Source: Photorhabdus laumondii subsp. laumondii | Lineage (GTDB): Bacteria > Pseudomonadota > Gammaproteobacteria > Enterobacterales > Enterobacteriaceae | NCBI RefSeq assembly: GCF_003343245.1 | Contig: NZ_CP024901.1 | Span: forward strand, 1,860,001-1,924,000 | Direction of reading: 5' to 3' | Length of the DNA stretch: 64,000 bases | Shown here: positions 33,232 to 43,740 of the stretch, one piece after another | How the letters are laid out: each line of letters begins with the position of its first letter | Numbering within the stretch: the stretch's first letter is position 1 | The notes under the pieces: generated by a model | What the model saw: the letters and a program-made list of their open reading frames with translations, nothing else | Told to the model about the DNA's origin: nothing | Database searches by the model: none | Translations under genes and position numbers: made by a program

Positions 33232-33966
33232 TTATTTAAACCATTTTTCATAGATGATGTCATAAGTGCCATCTCGTTTGATGTCAGCGAGTGCTTTATT
33301 CAGCTTATCTTGTAGATCTTTGTTACCTTTACGCACTGCAATACCTAAGCCGATGCCAAAGTAATTTTTGTCAGTGACTTTGTTACCTACGGTACTTAAG
33401 TTTTCATTCTTTTTCAGCCACTCGTTAACAACGGCAGTGTCACCGAAAACGGCATCCAGACGGCCATTTTTCAGATCCAGAATTGCATTTTGATAGCTGT
33501 CATAAGGAACGGTTTTAATCTCTTTTCGTTGTTCCATCAGATACTTCTGGTGAGTTGTACCATTCTGGATACCCACAAGTTTGCCTTTCAGCTCTGCGGT
33601 GCTGGAGACTTTGCCTTTAACGGAGATAAAAACCGCGGAGTTATCGTAATAAGTGTTAGTAAAATCAACCTGCTTTTGGCGTTCAGGGGTGATATCAATC
33701 CCTGCGGCTAAAGCGTCGAAGCGACGGAATTTCAGACTGGGGATTAAGCTGTCAAAGGATTGGTTAGTGAAGGTACATGTTGCATTAATTTTCTCACAGA
33801 TGGCATTGGCCAAATCGACATCAAAACCCTGAATTTTATTATTTGCATCGATGAACTCAAACGGAGGGTAAGTGGCTTCTGTGGCAAAACGAATGATCTC
33901 TTTTTCCGTGGCGGTTGCAGATAAAGCTACGGTGCCTAAGAGGGCTGCAAAAAGTAGTTTTTTCAT
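33232..33966 (-). CDS. artI: Periplasmic arginine-binding protein ArtI/ArtJ
   Basis: 244 residues with a signal peptide (about 1-19, cleavage near ATA-TEK). Family-3 solute-binding protein: [47 protein letters not shown] and the ligand Asp in [13 protein letters not shown]. It delivers arginine to ArtQM. E. coli has two such genes, artI inside artPIQM and artJ alone downstream. Only one is present here, at the artI position, so I call it artI. Confidence 0.9.
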   Translation of the reverse strand: MKKLLFAALLGTVALSATATEKEIIRFATEATYPPFEFIDANNKIQGFDVDLANAICEKINATCTFTNQSFDSLIPSLKFRRFDALAAGIDITPERQKQVDFTNTYYDNSAVFISVKGKVSSTAELKGKLVGIQNGTTHQKYLMEQRKEIKTVPYDSYQNAILDLKNGRLDAVFGDTAVVNEWLKKNENLSTVGNKVTDKNYFGIGLGIAVRKGNKDLQDKLNKALADIKRDGTYDIIYEKWFK

Positions 33967-33985
33967 CGCTATATCCTATTAATAG

Positions 33986-34714
33986 TTAGTGTGATAGATA
34001 ATTAGCAAAGGCTTTGGTTTGTGGTTGCGTAAAATGGCTGATGTCACCTTGTTCTATAATGTGGCCGTTTTCCATATATACGACACGGCTTGCGGCCTTA
34101 CGGGCGATTTCCACTTCATGGGTAACGATAATCTGTGTAATACCCGTAGCGGATAATTCATGGATGATATTGACAACCTGTGCTGTAATTTCTGGGTCCA
34201 GCGCTGCTGTTGGTTCATCAAATAATAAAACTTGTGGTTCCATCATTAATGCTCGTGCAATAGCAACCCGTTGCTGTTGCCCTCCAGATAAATGTTGTGG
34301 GAAGCGGCCAGCAAAATCATCTAAGCGCAAACGGGAAAGGAGCTTATCCGCTTTTTTCTGCGCTTGTTGCTTGGATAAACCCAGTACGCGACAAGGCGCT
34401 TCGATCAGGTTATCCATAACAGTAAGGTGTGGCCACAAGTGATATTGCTGAAAAACCATACCTACGTTCTGGCGTAGAGAACGAATCTCCTTTGTTCCCG
34501 GTGTTTGTTCGAAATCGAATTGATGATTAGCAATATGCAACTGGCCGGAGCGAGGTATTTCTAGCAGGTTTAGTACTCGTAACAATGTACTTTTACCTGC
34601 ACCACTTGGCCCGAGCAAAACCATCGTTTCCCCTGAAGAACATTCAAGATTAATATCAAACAGTGCCTGATGGACACCGTAATAGCAATCGATGCTTTTT
34701 AATTGAATACTCAT
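33986..34714 (-). CDS. artP: Arginine ABC transporter ATPase ArtP
   Basis: 242 residues. Complete ABC ATPase: Walker [11 protein letters not shown]-loop VFQQYHLW, signature [15 protein letters not shown], Walker [13 protein letters not shown] and switch His in [10 protein letters not shown]. It energises ArtQM for arginine uptake. First gene of artPIQM, with 19 bp before artI. Confidence 0.96.
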   Translation of the reverse strand: MSIQLKSIDCYYGVHQALFDINLECSSGETMVLLGPSGAGKSTLLRVLNLLEIPRSGQLHIANHQFDFEQTPGTKEIRSLRQNVGMVFQQYHLWPHLTVMDNLIEAPCRVLGLSKQQAQKKADKLLSRLRLDDFAGRFPQHLSGGQQQRVAIARALMMEPQVLLFDEPTAALDPEITAQVVNIIHELSATGITQIIVTHEVEIARKAASRVVYMENGHIIEQGDISHFTQPQTKAFANYLSH

Positions 34715-35017
34715 GCTTTAATTCTGAATAGTCAGTGATTTAGTCCGATGCTAAACCCGTTAGTATAATTATGCAATATCTTATGCACAGAATATTATTA
34801 ATTGATATTTCAATTACATGTCTGATTAACGCGCTCTATTCTCTCCTTAGTGCAATTTGTCAATAAAAGCTTATTTATTCTATTGTCATACTGCGAAAAG
34901 ATGAATAGGTCACAAATGGTCAGCATTAGGATAAGTAACTACTGTTGACGACTTATGACCATGAAGCGCCCGAACTGTTATTTATGACATCAAGTATTAT
35001 TGTGGCTCAAATTCTGG
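34715..35017. other. art operon upstream region
   Basis: About 300 bp between artP and the lysO stop. It should contain the art promoter. I found no decisive promoter, and no ARG-box palindrome that I could defend. Confidence 0.35.
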
Positions 35018-35917
35018 TTAAGTAAAGAATGCGATCAGTAAAGGTGCGAGCAAACTCAGGATGAAACCGTGAACTATCGCTGCTGGAACAATACTGACGC
35101 CACCGCACCGTTGTAATATTGGCAAGGTGAAATCCATCGAAGTGGCACCACTTAATCCTAGAGCGCTTGAGCGATATCGATTGATTAGAACCGGAATTAG
35201 CATAATTGCCGCCAGTTCGCGAGCCAGGTCATTAAAGAATGCAGCACTGCCGATGACTGGTCCGTAAGCATCAGAAAGTAAGATGCCAGAAAGGGAATAC
35301 CAACCGTAACCGGAAGCCAATGCTAAACCTGTTTTCACTGGCAGCCCAAGAATAAGTGCGGCAATTGCACCTCCGGTAAGCGCACTGACAGCAATGACAA
35401 TTGCAATAATGGTACCGCGGCGGTTTAGCAATATCTGTTTCAGGCTCATACCATTGTTACGTAATTGAATACCGACGAGTAACAATAAAACGATTAAAGC
35501 AATTTCACTGGCATGATTGGAGAAGTGCAACCATGACCAGCCAGTGAGCCCAAATAGGAAACCTAAAATCAGTACACCACATAATTTCAGTGATTCAAAA
35601 ATCATATGTAAACGGGAAGGGGGTTTGTCCTGTTTATGCGGACTAACAACCCAAGGATCATGTTTTTCAAGCAGGAATAACGCTAGCATATTAGCTGTAA
35701 AAATACATAAAAAAAATGTTATCGCATATTGAAAGATAGAGAAGAGGTTACGGCCTAAATCGTCCAACAAAGCCAGGCTAATTCCCATTAAAAACAGGAT
35801 GATATAGACCATTGCGTTAAGAAGGTGATGAACAGCACTTAACAGTGTCTTATTATTTAAATGGGTAAGATAGCCTAGCGTTAACGGCAAAAGAATGATC
35901 AGTAGCCCAGAGTACAT
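35018..35917 (-). CDS. lysO: Lysine exporter LysO (YbjE)
   Basis: 299 residues, the E. coli length, with about eight membrane helices. Conserved blocks are LLVGIQLRNNGMSLKQILLNRRG, SGYGWYSLSGILLSDAYGPV and the acidic segment GSAAFFNDLARELAAIML. LysO exports L-lysine and toxic analogues. ATG 35917 is chosen: AAGGA lies eight bases upstream and the protein then begins MYSGLL, like E. coli MFSGLL. In E. coli expression depends on ArgP; the sequence here does not show it. Confidence 0.92.
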   Translation of the reverse strand: MYSGLLIILLPLTLGYLTHLNNKTLLSAVHHLLNAMVYIILFLMGISLALLDDLGRNLFSIFQYAITFFLCIFTANMLALFLLEKHDPWVVSPHKQDKPPSRLHMIFESLKLCGVLILGFLFGLTGWSWLHFSNHASEIALIVLLLLVGIQLRNNGMSLKQILLNRRGTIIAIVIAVSALTGGAIAALILGLPVKTGLALASGYGWYSLSGILLSDAYGPVIGSAAFFNDLARELAAIMLIPVLINRYRSSALGLSGATSMDFTLPILQRCGGVSIVPAAIVHGFILSLLAPLLIAFFT

Positions 35918-36237
35918 AATTAACATCCTTTAAAACGATTAACGTCTTTTTATCCAAATTTAGTATAAAAATCGATTGTAAAGAGTATAAAAATAAAAGA
36001 TAACAATTTTTTTACATTAAGAGAATAGCCAGGATAGAGTGAAATATGTTGTTGCTCAAAGAATTTTTTTATTCTTAAGATGAGTATGTTATTAATGAAT
36101 TGCAACGGGTATAAAACGTAAAAAGAACGGCATCTATCTGGAATGGAATGAGTGGAAATCCTCGGTTTTCAAAGTATTGCAAGAAAATCAGTTTTTACCG
36201 TTTCTCTGAATCTAATGCTTAATATGGTGATATTTAA
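35918..36237. other. lysO-macA divergent intergenic region
   Basis: About 320 bp, AT-rich, holding both divergent promoters. A short tract near 36120-36160 resembles diverged coding DNA, but no frame is convincing. Confidence 0.35.
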
Positions 36238-37350
36238 ATGAATTTTATTCGTTCGAAACGTCGATGGATTGTGTTGTTAACTATTGTGACAGTTATCACA
36301 TTGGTTCTGGGTCATTTTCTGCGTGGGCCAGAAACAATTAAATATCAGACAGTCCCTGTCATTAAAGGTGATTTGGAAAAAAATGTATTGGCAACGGGGA
36401 AACTGGATGCGGTCAGGAAAGTGGATGTTGGTGCACAGGTGAGTGGTCAGTTGCAGAATTTGCATGTTGAAGTGGGCGATAAGGTGGTAGAGGGCCAGCT
36501 ACTGGCTTTGATTGATCCTAAGCCTGCACAAAACCAAGTAAAAGAAGTTGAAGCTACGATCAAAGAACTCAACGCTGATCTGATAGAAGCCAAGGCACAA
36601 TTGAAATTAGCACAGCTTACATTAAAGCGTCAGAACAATCTGGCAAAAGTGCAGGCGGTCTCTCTCCAGGAATTGGATCAGGTTAAAACAGACGTTGAAG
36701 TGAAAAGAGCGAAGATAGAGAATTTGCTGGCACAAATCAGTAAAAATCAAGCAAGCCTTGATACTGCTCAGACTAATTTGCAATACACCCGGATTACCGC
36801 ACCAATGGATGGCATTGTTGTCAATATTAAAACGCTTCAGGGGCAAACAGTCATTGCGGCACAGGAAGCCCCGACCATTCTGACATTAGCTGATCTTGGC
36901 ACGATGTTGGTAAAAGCGGAAGTTTCGGAGGCGGATGTTATTTACCTGAAACCGGGTCAGAAGGCCTCTTTTACCGTATTAGGCGCACCGGATAAAAATT
37001 TTCCTGGTGTGTTGAAGGATATTTTGCCGACGCCAGAAAAGATTAATGATGCGATTTTCTTCTATGCGCGCTTTGAGGTGGCTAATCCCCAGCAACTTTT
37101 GCGTTTGCAAATGACTGCGCAGGTGAAAATTCAACTCGATTCCTATCGTGACACATTAATGATCCCGCTTTCTGCTTTGGGTAAACAGATTACACCGACT
37201 CGCTATGAGGTGGATATCCTGAATGGGGGTAAAGAAGAGAAACGGGAAGTGACTGTTGGTGTACGCAATGATGTAAATATACAAATTCTGTCTGGTCTGA
37301 AAGAGCATGAGCAGGTGATTACCGGTCATAGTGAAGCAGGGGATGAGTAA
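36238..37350 (+). CDS. macA: MacA, periplasmic adaptor of the MacAB-TolC efflux pump
   Basis: 370 residues. An N-terminal membrane anchor (about 11-28) is followed by the HlyD/biotinyl-lipoyl domain (VDVGAQVSGQLQNLHVEVGD). A coiled-coil hairpin spans about 85-175 (EVEATIKELNADLIEAKAQL). The beta-barrel and membrane-proximal domains follow. MacA links MacB to TolC and stimulates its ATPase. Its stop overlaps the macB start (TAATG), so the two are translationally coupled. Confidence 0.95.
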   Translation: MNFIRSKRRWIVLLTIVTVITLVLGHFLRGPETIKYQTVPVIKGDLEKNVLATGKLDAVRKVDVGAQVSGQLQNLHVEVGDKVVEGQLLALIDPKPAQNQVKEVEATIKELNADLIEAKAQLKLAQLTLKRQNNLAKVQAVSLQELDQVKTDVEVKRAKIENLLAQISKNQASLDTAQTNLQYTRITAPMDGIVVNIKTLQGQTVIAAQEAPTILTLADLGTMLVKAEVSEADVIYLKPGQKASFTVLGAPDKNFPGVLKDILPTPEKINDAIFFYARFEVANPQQLLRLQMTAQVKIQLDSYRDTLMIPLSALGKQITPTRYEVDILNGGKEEKREVTVGVRNDVNIQILSGLKEHEQVITGHSEAGDE

Positions 37351-39293
37351 TGAATGCGTTACTTGAGCTGAAAGGTATAGAGCGCAGCTATCCCGCTGGG
37401 GAGCAACAGATAAAAGTACTGGATGATGTCACCTTGTCTATTTACGCGGGAGAGATGGTCGCGATTATTGGTGCGTCAGGCTCGGGTAAATCGACACTGA
37501 TGAATATTCTTGGTTGTCTTGATCAACCCAGTAACGGTGAATACCGGGTCGCGGGACAGAATGTTGCTGAACTGAATAATGATGAATTAGCAGCGCTGAG
37601 ACGGGAACATTTTGGCTTTATTTTTCAGCGTTATCATTTGCTGACTCATTTAACCGCGGAACAGAATGTGGAAATTCCCGCTATTTACGCGGGAGCCGCT
37701 AAAGCAGCACGTCGCCAGAGAGCAATAGAGTTGCTTGGTCGTTTAGGGCTTGAAGATCGAATCTACTATCAGCCAGGGCAACTTTCTGGTGGACAGCAGC
37801 AGAGAGTCAGTATCGCCAGGGCATTGATGAATGGTGGTCAGGTCATTTTGGCTGATGAACCAACTGGGGCGTTGGATAGCCACTCCGGCGAAGAGGTGAT
37901 GGCTATTCTCAAACAACTGTGTGAACAGGGGCATACCGTCATTATTGTCACTCATGATCCGAAAATTGCGGCGCAGGCACAACGAATTATTGAGATCAAG
38001 GATGGTCACATTATGAGTGACTCTGGTACGCAAGTGAGTAGAAAAATCACTCAAACTCCGTCGTTAACATCAAAAATATCGTCGATACGCCAGATCTTTG
38101 GGCGGTTTAATGAAGCTTTATTCATGGCATGGCGGGCAATGGTTGTCAACAAGATGCGTACCTTACTGACCATGTTGGGGATTATTATTGGTATTGCTTC
38201 TGTTGTGACTATTTTGGTTATCGGAGATGCGGCTAGGGCATCGGTGTTATCCGATATTAAAGAGATTGCCACGAACACCATTGATATTTATCCGGGAGAA
38301 GATTTCGGCATTGATGATCCGGTCAGTAAGCAGGCGTTGAAAATAGCGGATGCAGATGCGATTAAAGTGCAGCCCTATATTCTGGCTGTTTCTCCTGAAA
38401 TTGAGGGTCAAATGCGTCTTCGCAAAGGGAACATTGATGTCTCTTCGAAAGTGACTGGTGTGGGTGATGAATATTTTCAGGTTTATGCTCTGCGTTTTGC
38501 CCAAGGGATAGGGTTCTCATTGGATATGATACGCCGTCAGGGGCAAGTTGTGGTTATTGATAAAAATACCCAGCGTAAGCTGTTTCCTCATCAGAAAAAT
38601 GTGATTGGGGAGGTGATCCTGGTGGGTAATATGCCGGCCACGATTGTGGGGGTGATAGCTAACAGAGAATCTGCATTTGGTAATAGCAAATTACTGCATA
38701 TCTGGTTGCCTTATAGCACAATGACCAGCCGTCTGATGAACCGAAGTTATCTGGACTCAATTACTGTTAGAGTAAAGGATGATTATAACTCTAAGGATGC
38801 AGAAAAGATGATTGTTCAGTTGCTGACTTTACGCCACGGCAAAAAGGATATTTTCACCGATAACGTGGACATGTTGGTAAAAGCTGCGGAAAAGACGGCC
38901 CATACTTTACAACTGTTTTTGACGATGGTGGCAGTAATTTCACTGATAGTTGGCGGTATTGGCGTCATGAATATTATGTTAGTTTCGGTGACTGAACGTA
39001 CAAGAGAAATCGGTATCCGTATGGCGGTAGGGGCCAGAACCAGTGATGTGAGGCAACAGTTTTTGATAGAAGCTATCTTAGTTTGTCTGGTTGGCGGTGT
39101 TTTAGGCATTGGGTTGTCTTATACGATTGCATTTATTGCTCAACTGGCACTACCCGGTTGGCATTTTGTTTTCCAGCCCATTGCATTACTCAGTGCGTTC
39201 GCCTGTTCTACCGCAATTGGGGTGATATTTGGGTTTCTACCGGCCCGTAATGCTGCTCGTCTTGATCCAATCGAAGCGTTGGCAAGAGAATAA
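37350..39293 (+). CDS. macB: MacB, macrolide/toxin export ATPase-permease
   Basis: 647 residues (E. coli 648). The N-terminal ABC domain has Walker A GASGSGKST, signature [15 protein letters not shown] and Walker B VILADEPTGALD. One membrane helix follows at about 275-295, then a large periplasmic domain and three C-terminal helices (GGIGVMNIMLVSVTERTREI). It exports macrolides, heat-stable enterotoxin and other substrates through TolC with MacA. In Photorhabdus such pumps could carry secondary metabolites, but nothing here shows the substrate. Confidence 0.95.
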   Translation: MNALLELKGIERSYPAGEQQIKVLDDVTLSIYAGEMVAIIGASGSGKSTLMNILGCLDQPSNGEYRVAGQNVAELNNDELAALRREHFGFIFQRYHLLTHLTAEQNVEIPAIYAGAAKAARRQRAIELLGRLGLEDRIYYQPGQLSGGQQQRVSIARALMNGGQVILADEPTGALDSHSGEEVMAILKQLCEQGHTVIIVTHDPKIAAQAQRIIEIKDGHIMSDSGTQVSRKITQTPSLTSKISSIRQIFGRFNEALFMAWRAMVVNKMRTLLTMLGIIIGIASVVTILVIGDAARASVLSDIKEIATNTIDIYPGEDFGIDDPVSKQALKIADADAIKVQPYILAVSPEIEGQMRLRKGNIDVSSKVTGVGDEYFQVYALRFAQGIGFSLDMIRRQGQVVVIDKNTQRKLFPHQKNVIGEVILVGNMPATIVGVIANRESAFGNSKLLHIWLPYSTMTSRLMNRSYLDSITVRVKDDYNSKDAEKMIVQLLTLRHGKKDIFTDNVDMLVKAAEKTAHTLQLFLTMVAVISLIVGGIGVMNIMLVSVTERTREIGIRMAVGARTSDVRQQFLIEAILVCLVGGVLGIGLSYTIAFIAQLALPGWHFVFQPIALLSAFACSTAIGVIFGFLPARNAARLDPIEALARE

Positions 39294-39307
39294 GCGGAAA
39301 TAAGATG

Positions 39308-39333
39308 ACGCCGCAGGTAATTGCCTGCGGCGT
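39308..39333. terminator. Hairpin between macB and cspD
   Basis: ACGCCGCAGG pairs perfectly with CCTGCGGCGT around TAATTG. It lies between convergent genes; T runs are weak on both sides. Confidence 0.55.
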
Positions 39334-39373
39334 ATGAAAATAATACTTGGTTATGACCCACAGGCCAGGCTAT

Positions 39374-39595
39374 TTAGCCTTTGGGTTCGTTTTCAAGAGG
39401 AACAATAATACTGGCATGATTTCCCTTTGGTCCTAGGTGAACGCTGAAATTCACCTTTTGGCCCGCTTTCAGCGTCCGGTAACCGTCCATCTGAATGGTT
39501 GAGTAATGAGCGAATATATCTTCTCCGCCGCTTGCCGGGCAAATAAACCCAAAACCCTTAGCATTATTGAACCACTTAACAGTACCTGTCTCCAT
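39374..39595 (-). CDS. cspD: Cold-shock-like protein CspD
   Basis: 73 residues (E. coli 74). Cold-shock domain with RNP1 KGFGFICP and RNP2 DIFAHYSTI. The C-terminal extension PKGNHASIIVPLENEP is typical of CspD. CspD binds single-stranded DNA and inhibits replication in slow growth. The start METGTVKW at 39595 matches the family; an in-frame extension of 23 codons upstream is not family sequence. Divergent from clpS, as in E. coli. Confidence 0.95.
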   Translation of the reverse strand: METGTVKWFNNAKGFGFICPASGGEDIFAHYSTIQMDGYRTLKAGQKVNFSVHLGPKGNHASIIVPLENEPKG

Positions 39596-39937
39596 ACTTC
39601 TACATCCCTCGTTTAATGATTTCGGTTGAGATGAGCCATTAATATAACAGTCGTAAACAATCACATGTAAACAGTGACATTATCTATGTTTGTTCACAAA
39701 ACATACTGTAGTAAAAATCAAATTCTCGTCAAGCACAGAACAAATGTCTGGTTGTTTTGAATGACTAAAGTTTGATATAGATAACGATATGAGTTTCGTT
39801 CATGCACTTTTATGCTGAGTTTTCATAGGGGAATAGTCTGTGGTAAAAGGAGTTGCCCAGATAATGATAAGATAAGTGGCAACATAATTTATTTGCTGGC
39901 AGTGGCTGGTTTTAGAGATTAATCCGTTGGGAAAATA
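39596..39937. other. cspD-clpS divergent promoter region
   Basis: About 340 bp with no gene. It carries the divergent promoters; no further element was identified. Confidence 0.4.
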
Positions 39938-40258
39938 ATGAACGAGTATCATAACAGTTTGAAAAGTAAGGAATCTGTTAAGGATGAGCGACAGCAAAAA
40001 TTGCAGCCGCCGTCAATGTATCAGGTCATTCTTAACAATGATGATTACACTCCGATGGAGTTTGTAGTTGACGTATTACGAAAGTTCTTTTCTTATGATA
40101 TTGAACGGGCAACGCAATTAATGTTGGATGTCCATTATCAAGGGAAGGCTGTTTGTGGGGTTTATACTGCTGAGGTGGCAGAAACTAAAGCAGCCCAGGT
40201 AAATATGTATGCCAAGGAGTATGGGCATCCATTACTTTGTACGCTGGAAAAAGTCTGA
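39938..40258 (+). CDS. clpS: ClpS, N-end-rule adaptor of ClpAP
   Basis: 106 residues, the E. coli length. A flexible N-terminal tail (1-25) is followed by the substrate-binding core [20 protein letters not shown], with the Asn-Asp-Asp pocket and [19 protein letters not shown]. It delivers proteins with N-terminal Leu, Phe, Tyr or Trp to ClpAP. clpA begins 32 bp downstream, and aat, which creates such N-ends, lies 2.8 kb away. Confidence 0.96.
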   Translation: MNEYHNSLKSKESVKDERQQKLQPPSMYQVILNNDDYTPMEFVVDVLRKFFSYDIERATQLMLDVHYQGKAVCGVYTAEVAETKAAQVNMYAKEYGHPLLCTLEKV

Positions 40259-40290
40259 CCAGGTATACTGATTTTTAGGGGGAGGTGCTT

Positions 40291-42567
40291 ATGCTCAACC
40301 AAGAGCTTGAACTTAGTCTTAATATTGCCTTTGCTAAAGCACGGGATAACAGACACGAGTTTATGACCGTGGAGCACCTATTGCTGGCGTTGTTAAGCAA
40401 TTCATCAGCGCGTGAAGCATTGGAAGCCTGCAAGGTCAATCTGGCTCAATTGCGTAAGGAGCTGGAGAATTTTATTTCACAAACGACACCGTTGTTACCT
40501 GAAAATGATGAGCGGGAGACTCAGCCAACGTTGAGCTTCCAACGTGTTCTTCAGCGCGCGGTATTTCATGTTCAATCCTCTGGGCGTTCAGAGGTTTCTG
40601 GTGCTAATGTGCTGGTGGCTATCTTTAGCGAACAGGAGTCTCAAGCGGCTTATTTGCTGCGTAAACATGATGTGAGTCGTCTGGACGTGGTTAATTTCAT
40701 TTCTCACGGAACTCAAAAAGAGGACTCGGAATCGGATCATCAGGAGACGGGCACGCAATCAGCAGAAGAGCAGCTTACAGGAGAGGATCGGTTGGAAAAT
40801 TTTACAACTAACCTTAATCAACTCGCTCAAAGAGGACAGATTGATCCATTGATTGGCCGCCAGGATGAGTTAGAAAGAACAATTCAGGTATTGTGTCGCC
40901 GCCGAAAAAATAACCCATTGTTGGTCGGAGAGTCGGGGGTTGGTAAGACAGCCATTGCAGAAGGGCTGGCGTGGCGGATTGTGCAAAAAGATGTACCGGA
41001 AGTGATGGCTGATTGTACGATTTATTCGCTGGATATTGGTTCATTGCTAGCGGGAACTAAATATCGTGGCGATTTTGAGAAGCGCTTCAAAGCATTGTTA
41101 AAAACCCTTGAGCAGGATAGAAAAAGTATTCTATTTATAGATGAAATCCATACCATTATCGGTGCGGGGGCTGCGTCAGGGGGGCAGGTCGATGCGGCTA
41201 ATCTGATTAAGCCATTGTTATCCAGTGGACGTATCAGAGTGATTGGTTCTACGACCTATCATGAATTCAGTAATATTTTTGAAAAAGATCGGGCGTTAGC
41301 GCGTCGTTTTCAGAAGATTGATATTGTTGAGCCTTCACCCGAAGAGACGGTACAGATTATTAGAGGGTTGCGGCCAAAATATGAGGCGCACCATGATGTA
41401 CGTTATACCACGAAAGCTATCCGTGCTGCGGTTGATTTATCGGTGAAATACATTACTGATCGCCACTTACCGGATAAGGCGATCGATGTGATTGATGAAG
41501 CTGGGGCGCGTACCCGTCTGGTGCCGATTAGTCGCCGTAAAAAAACGATTAATGTGTCGGATATTGAATTCGTCGTTGCCCGGATTGCCCGGATTCCTGA
41601 AAAAACCGTTTCTGCCAGTGATAAAGATGTTCTAAGAACATTGGATGAGCGGCTGAAAATGTTGGTATTCGGTCAAGATAGCGCGATTGCGGCATTGACC
41701 GAAGCCATTAAGATGAGTCGTGCAGGGTTGGGGCAGGATAATAAACCGGTGGGTTCTTTCCTACTTGCAGGTCCGACAGGCGTAGGGAAAACGGAAGTCA
41801 CCGTACAGCTTGCTAAGGTGTTGAATATCAAATTATTGCGTTTTGATATGTCAGAATATATGGAGCGCCACACAGTAAGTCGTTTAATTGGTGCACCACC
41901 GGGATATGTTGGTTTTGATCAAGGAGGATTGCTTACGGATGCGGTGATTAAACATCCTCATTCCGTATTGCTGCTTGATGAGATTGAAAAAGCACATCCA
42001 GATGTATTTAACCTGTTATTGCAAGTCATGGATAACGGTACGCTGACTGATAACAACGGGCGCAAAGCGGATTTTCGTAACGTCATTTTAGTCATGACAA
42101 CGAATGCGGGGGTACGTGAAACACAACGCAAATCCATTGGATTTAAGCAGCAGGATAACAGCTCCGATGCAATGGAAGAAATTAAGAAAGTGTTTACACC
42201 GGAATTCCGTAACCGTCTTGATGGTATCATCTGGTTTAATACGCTTTCTATTGAAGTCATTCAGCAGGTAGTTGATAAGTTCATTGTCGCCTTGCAAGCA
42301 CAATTGGATGAAAAAGGCGTTTCGCTGGAGGTCAGTGCGGATGCTCGTCAATGGCTATGTGATAAAGGCTATGATAAAGCAATGGGTGCTCGCCCAATGG
42401 CGCGGGTCATTCAGGATAGCTTGAAAAAACCGTTGGCAAATGAACTCCTATTCGGCTCATTAGTTCACGGTGGCTCGGTGAGTATTGGCCTGGATAAGGC
42501 AAAACGCATACTGACCTACGATTTCAGCAATGCTTATAAGCAGAAACCGGAAGATGTAGTGCACTAA
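40291..42567 (+). CDS. clpA: ClpA, ATPase/unfoldase of ClpAP
   Basis: 758 residues, exactly the E. coli length. A Clp N domain (about 1-145) precedes two AAA+ modules. D1 has Walker A GESGVGKT and Walker [12 protein letters not shown]2 has GPTGVGKT and [14 protein letters not shown], with sensor/arginine-finger motifs. The ClpP-docking loop lies near residue 610. ATG 40291 follows GGGGGAGG and is preferred to the GTG two codons upstream. It unfolds substrates for ClpP. Confidence 0.97.
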   Translation: MLNQELELSLNIAFAKARDNRHEFMTVEHLLLALLSNSSAREALEACKVNLAQLRKELENFISQTTPLLPENDERETQPTLSFQRVLQRAVFHVQSSGRSEVSGANVLVAIFSEQESQAAYLLRKHDVSRLDVVNFISHGTQKEDSESDHQETGTQSAEEQLTGEDRLENFTTNLNQLAQRGQIDPLIGRQDELERTIQVLCRRRKNNPLLVGESGVGKTAIAEGLAWRIVQKDVPEVMADCTIYSLDIGSLLAGTKYRGDFEKRFKALLKTLEQDRKSILFIDEIHTIIGAGAASGGQVDAANLIKPLLSSGRIRVIGSTTYHEFSNIFEKDRALARRFQKIDIVEPSPEETVQIIRGLRPKYEAHHDVRYTTKAIRAAVDLSVKYITDRHLPDKAIDVIDEAGARTRLVPISRRKKTINVSDIEFVVARIARIPEKTVSASDKDVLRTLDERLKMLVFGQDSAIAALTEAIKMSRAGLGQDNKPVGSFLLAGPTGVGKTEVTVQLAKVLNIKLLRFDMSEYMERHTVSRLIGAPPGYVGFDQGGLLTDAVIKHPHSVLLLDEIEKAHPDVFNLLLQVMDNGTLTDNNGRKADFRNVILVMTTNAGVRETQRKSIGFKQQDNSSDAMEEIKKVFTPEFRNRLDGIIWFNTLSIEVIQQVVDKFIVALQAQLDEKGVSLEVSADARQWLCDKGYDKAMGARPMARVIQDSLKKPLANELLFGSLVHGGSVSIGLDKAKRILTYDFSNAYKQKPEDVVH

Positions 42568-42577
42568 TAGAAGAGCG

Positions 42578-42644
42578 ACACCACAGGTGAATACAAAGTT
42601 GTAAGATACAAAGTTGTAAAATACAAAGTTGCTACCTGTGGTGT
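42578..42644. terminator. Convergent clpA/infA hairpin with a tandemly triplicated loop
   Basis: ACACCACAGGT (42578-42588) pairs perfectly with ACCTGTGGTGT (42634-42644). The 45-bp loop is almost entirely three copies of a 15-bp unit, ATACAAAGTTGTAAG and variants, at 42591, 42606 and 42621 (the third copy diverges at its end). It is the only structure between the convergent clpA and infA genes, where E. coli has a tRNA-Ser gene. Confidence 0.65.
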
Positions 42645-42666
42645 AATACCTAAAAACGGTAATGAA

Positions 42667-42885
<219 letters not shown>

Positions 42886-43041
42886 CTAATCCTCTAAGTT
42901 TAATAACCATCGTTTTTAACGGGCAAGATAATGCCGAAAAACCCTCATTATGTAAAGGAATGTTGTATTTTAACCCGCTATTTTGCAAATAGTGCATAGT
43001 GATATTTATGTTATCAGCAACATGAATCGGTCAAATGTTGA

Positions 43042-43737
43042 TTATAATTCCAGTACTTGTTGTAACCAGCAACCAGCTTTTAATGACCGATTTCTGAATT
43101 GATAAAGATACTGAATAAATTCTTCTCTGGGGATCTCTTTTGCTCCCAGTGAAGCTGTGTGATGGTTAAGCACTTGGCAGTCCAGTAATTCACCACCGTG
43201 TCGCAGAAAATGGTGATAGAAGGCAATGAACGCACATTTGGATGCATTCTCCATTCTGCTGAACATAGACTCACCGCAGAATAGTGTGCCAACGCTGACA
43301 CCGTACAAACCACCAACAATCCGCTCATTGTGCCAGACTTCTACTGAATGTGCTTGTCCTGTCTGATATAATTTTTTATAGCCTTGTTGGATATCTTTGC
43401 CTATCCATGTTCCTTCCTGCCGTTGAGCGCAGAAATGGACCACCTGTTCAAAAGCATGATTCACCGTAATATGGTATGGGGTATTGCGCAGAAACCGGCG
43501 TAGGGTTCGGCCGATATGCAATTCACCCGGAATGATTACCGCACGTGGATCGGGGGACCACCAAAGTGGCATTTCACTGGGTAAAAACCAGGGAAAAATA
43601 CCTTGATGGTAGGCTGCATTTAATCGCTTAGCGGATAAATCTCCCCCGACTGCCAGTAAGCCGTTAGGCTCCGTTAATGCTTCTTTCGGGTGAGGGAAAT
43701 CATATGAATCAGCATTCAATTGAATTATTGGCATCAT
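43042..43737 (-). CDS. aat: Leucyl/phenylalanyl-tRNA-protein transferase
   Basis: 231 residues. It adds Leu or Phe to N-terminal Lys/Arg, producing ClpS/ClpAP degradation signals. Motifs include [47 protein letters not shown] and [14 protein letters not shown]. It starts 3 bp after cydC (ATG 43737, or the second ATG one codon on), so it is probably part of the cydDC transcript. Confidence 0.95.
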
Positions 43738-43740
43738 GTG

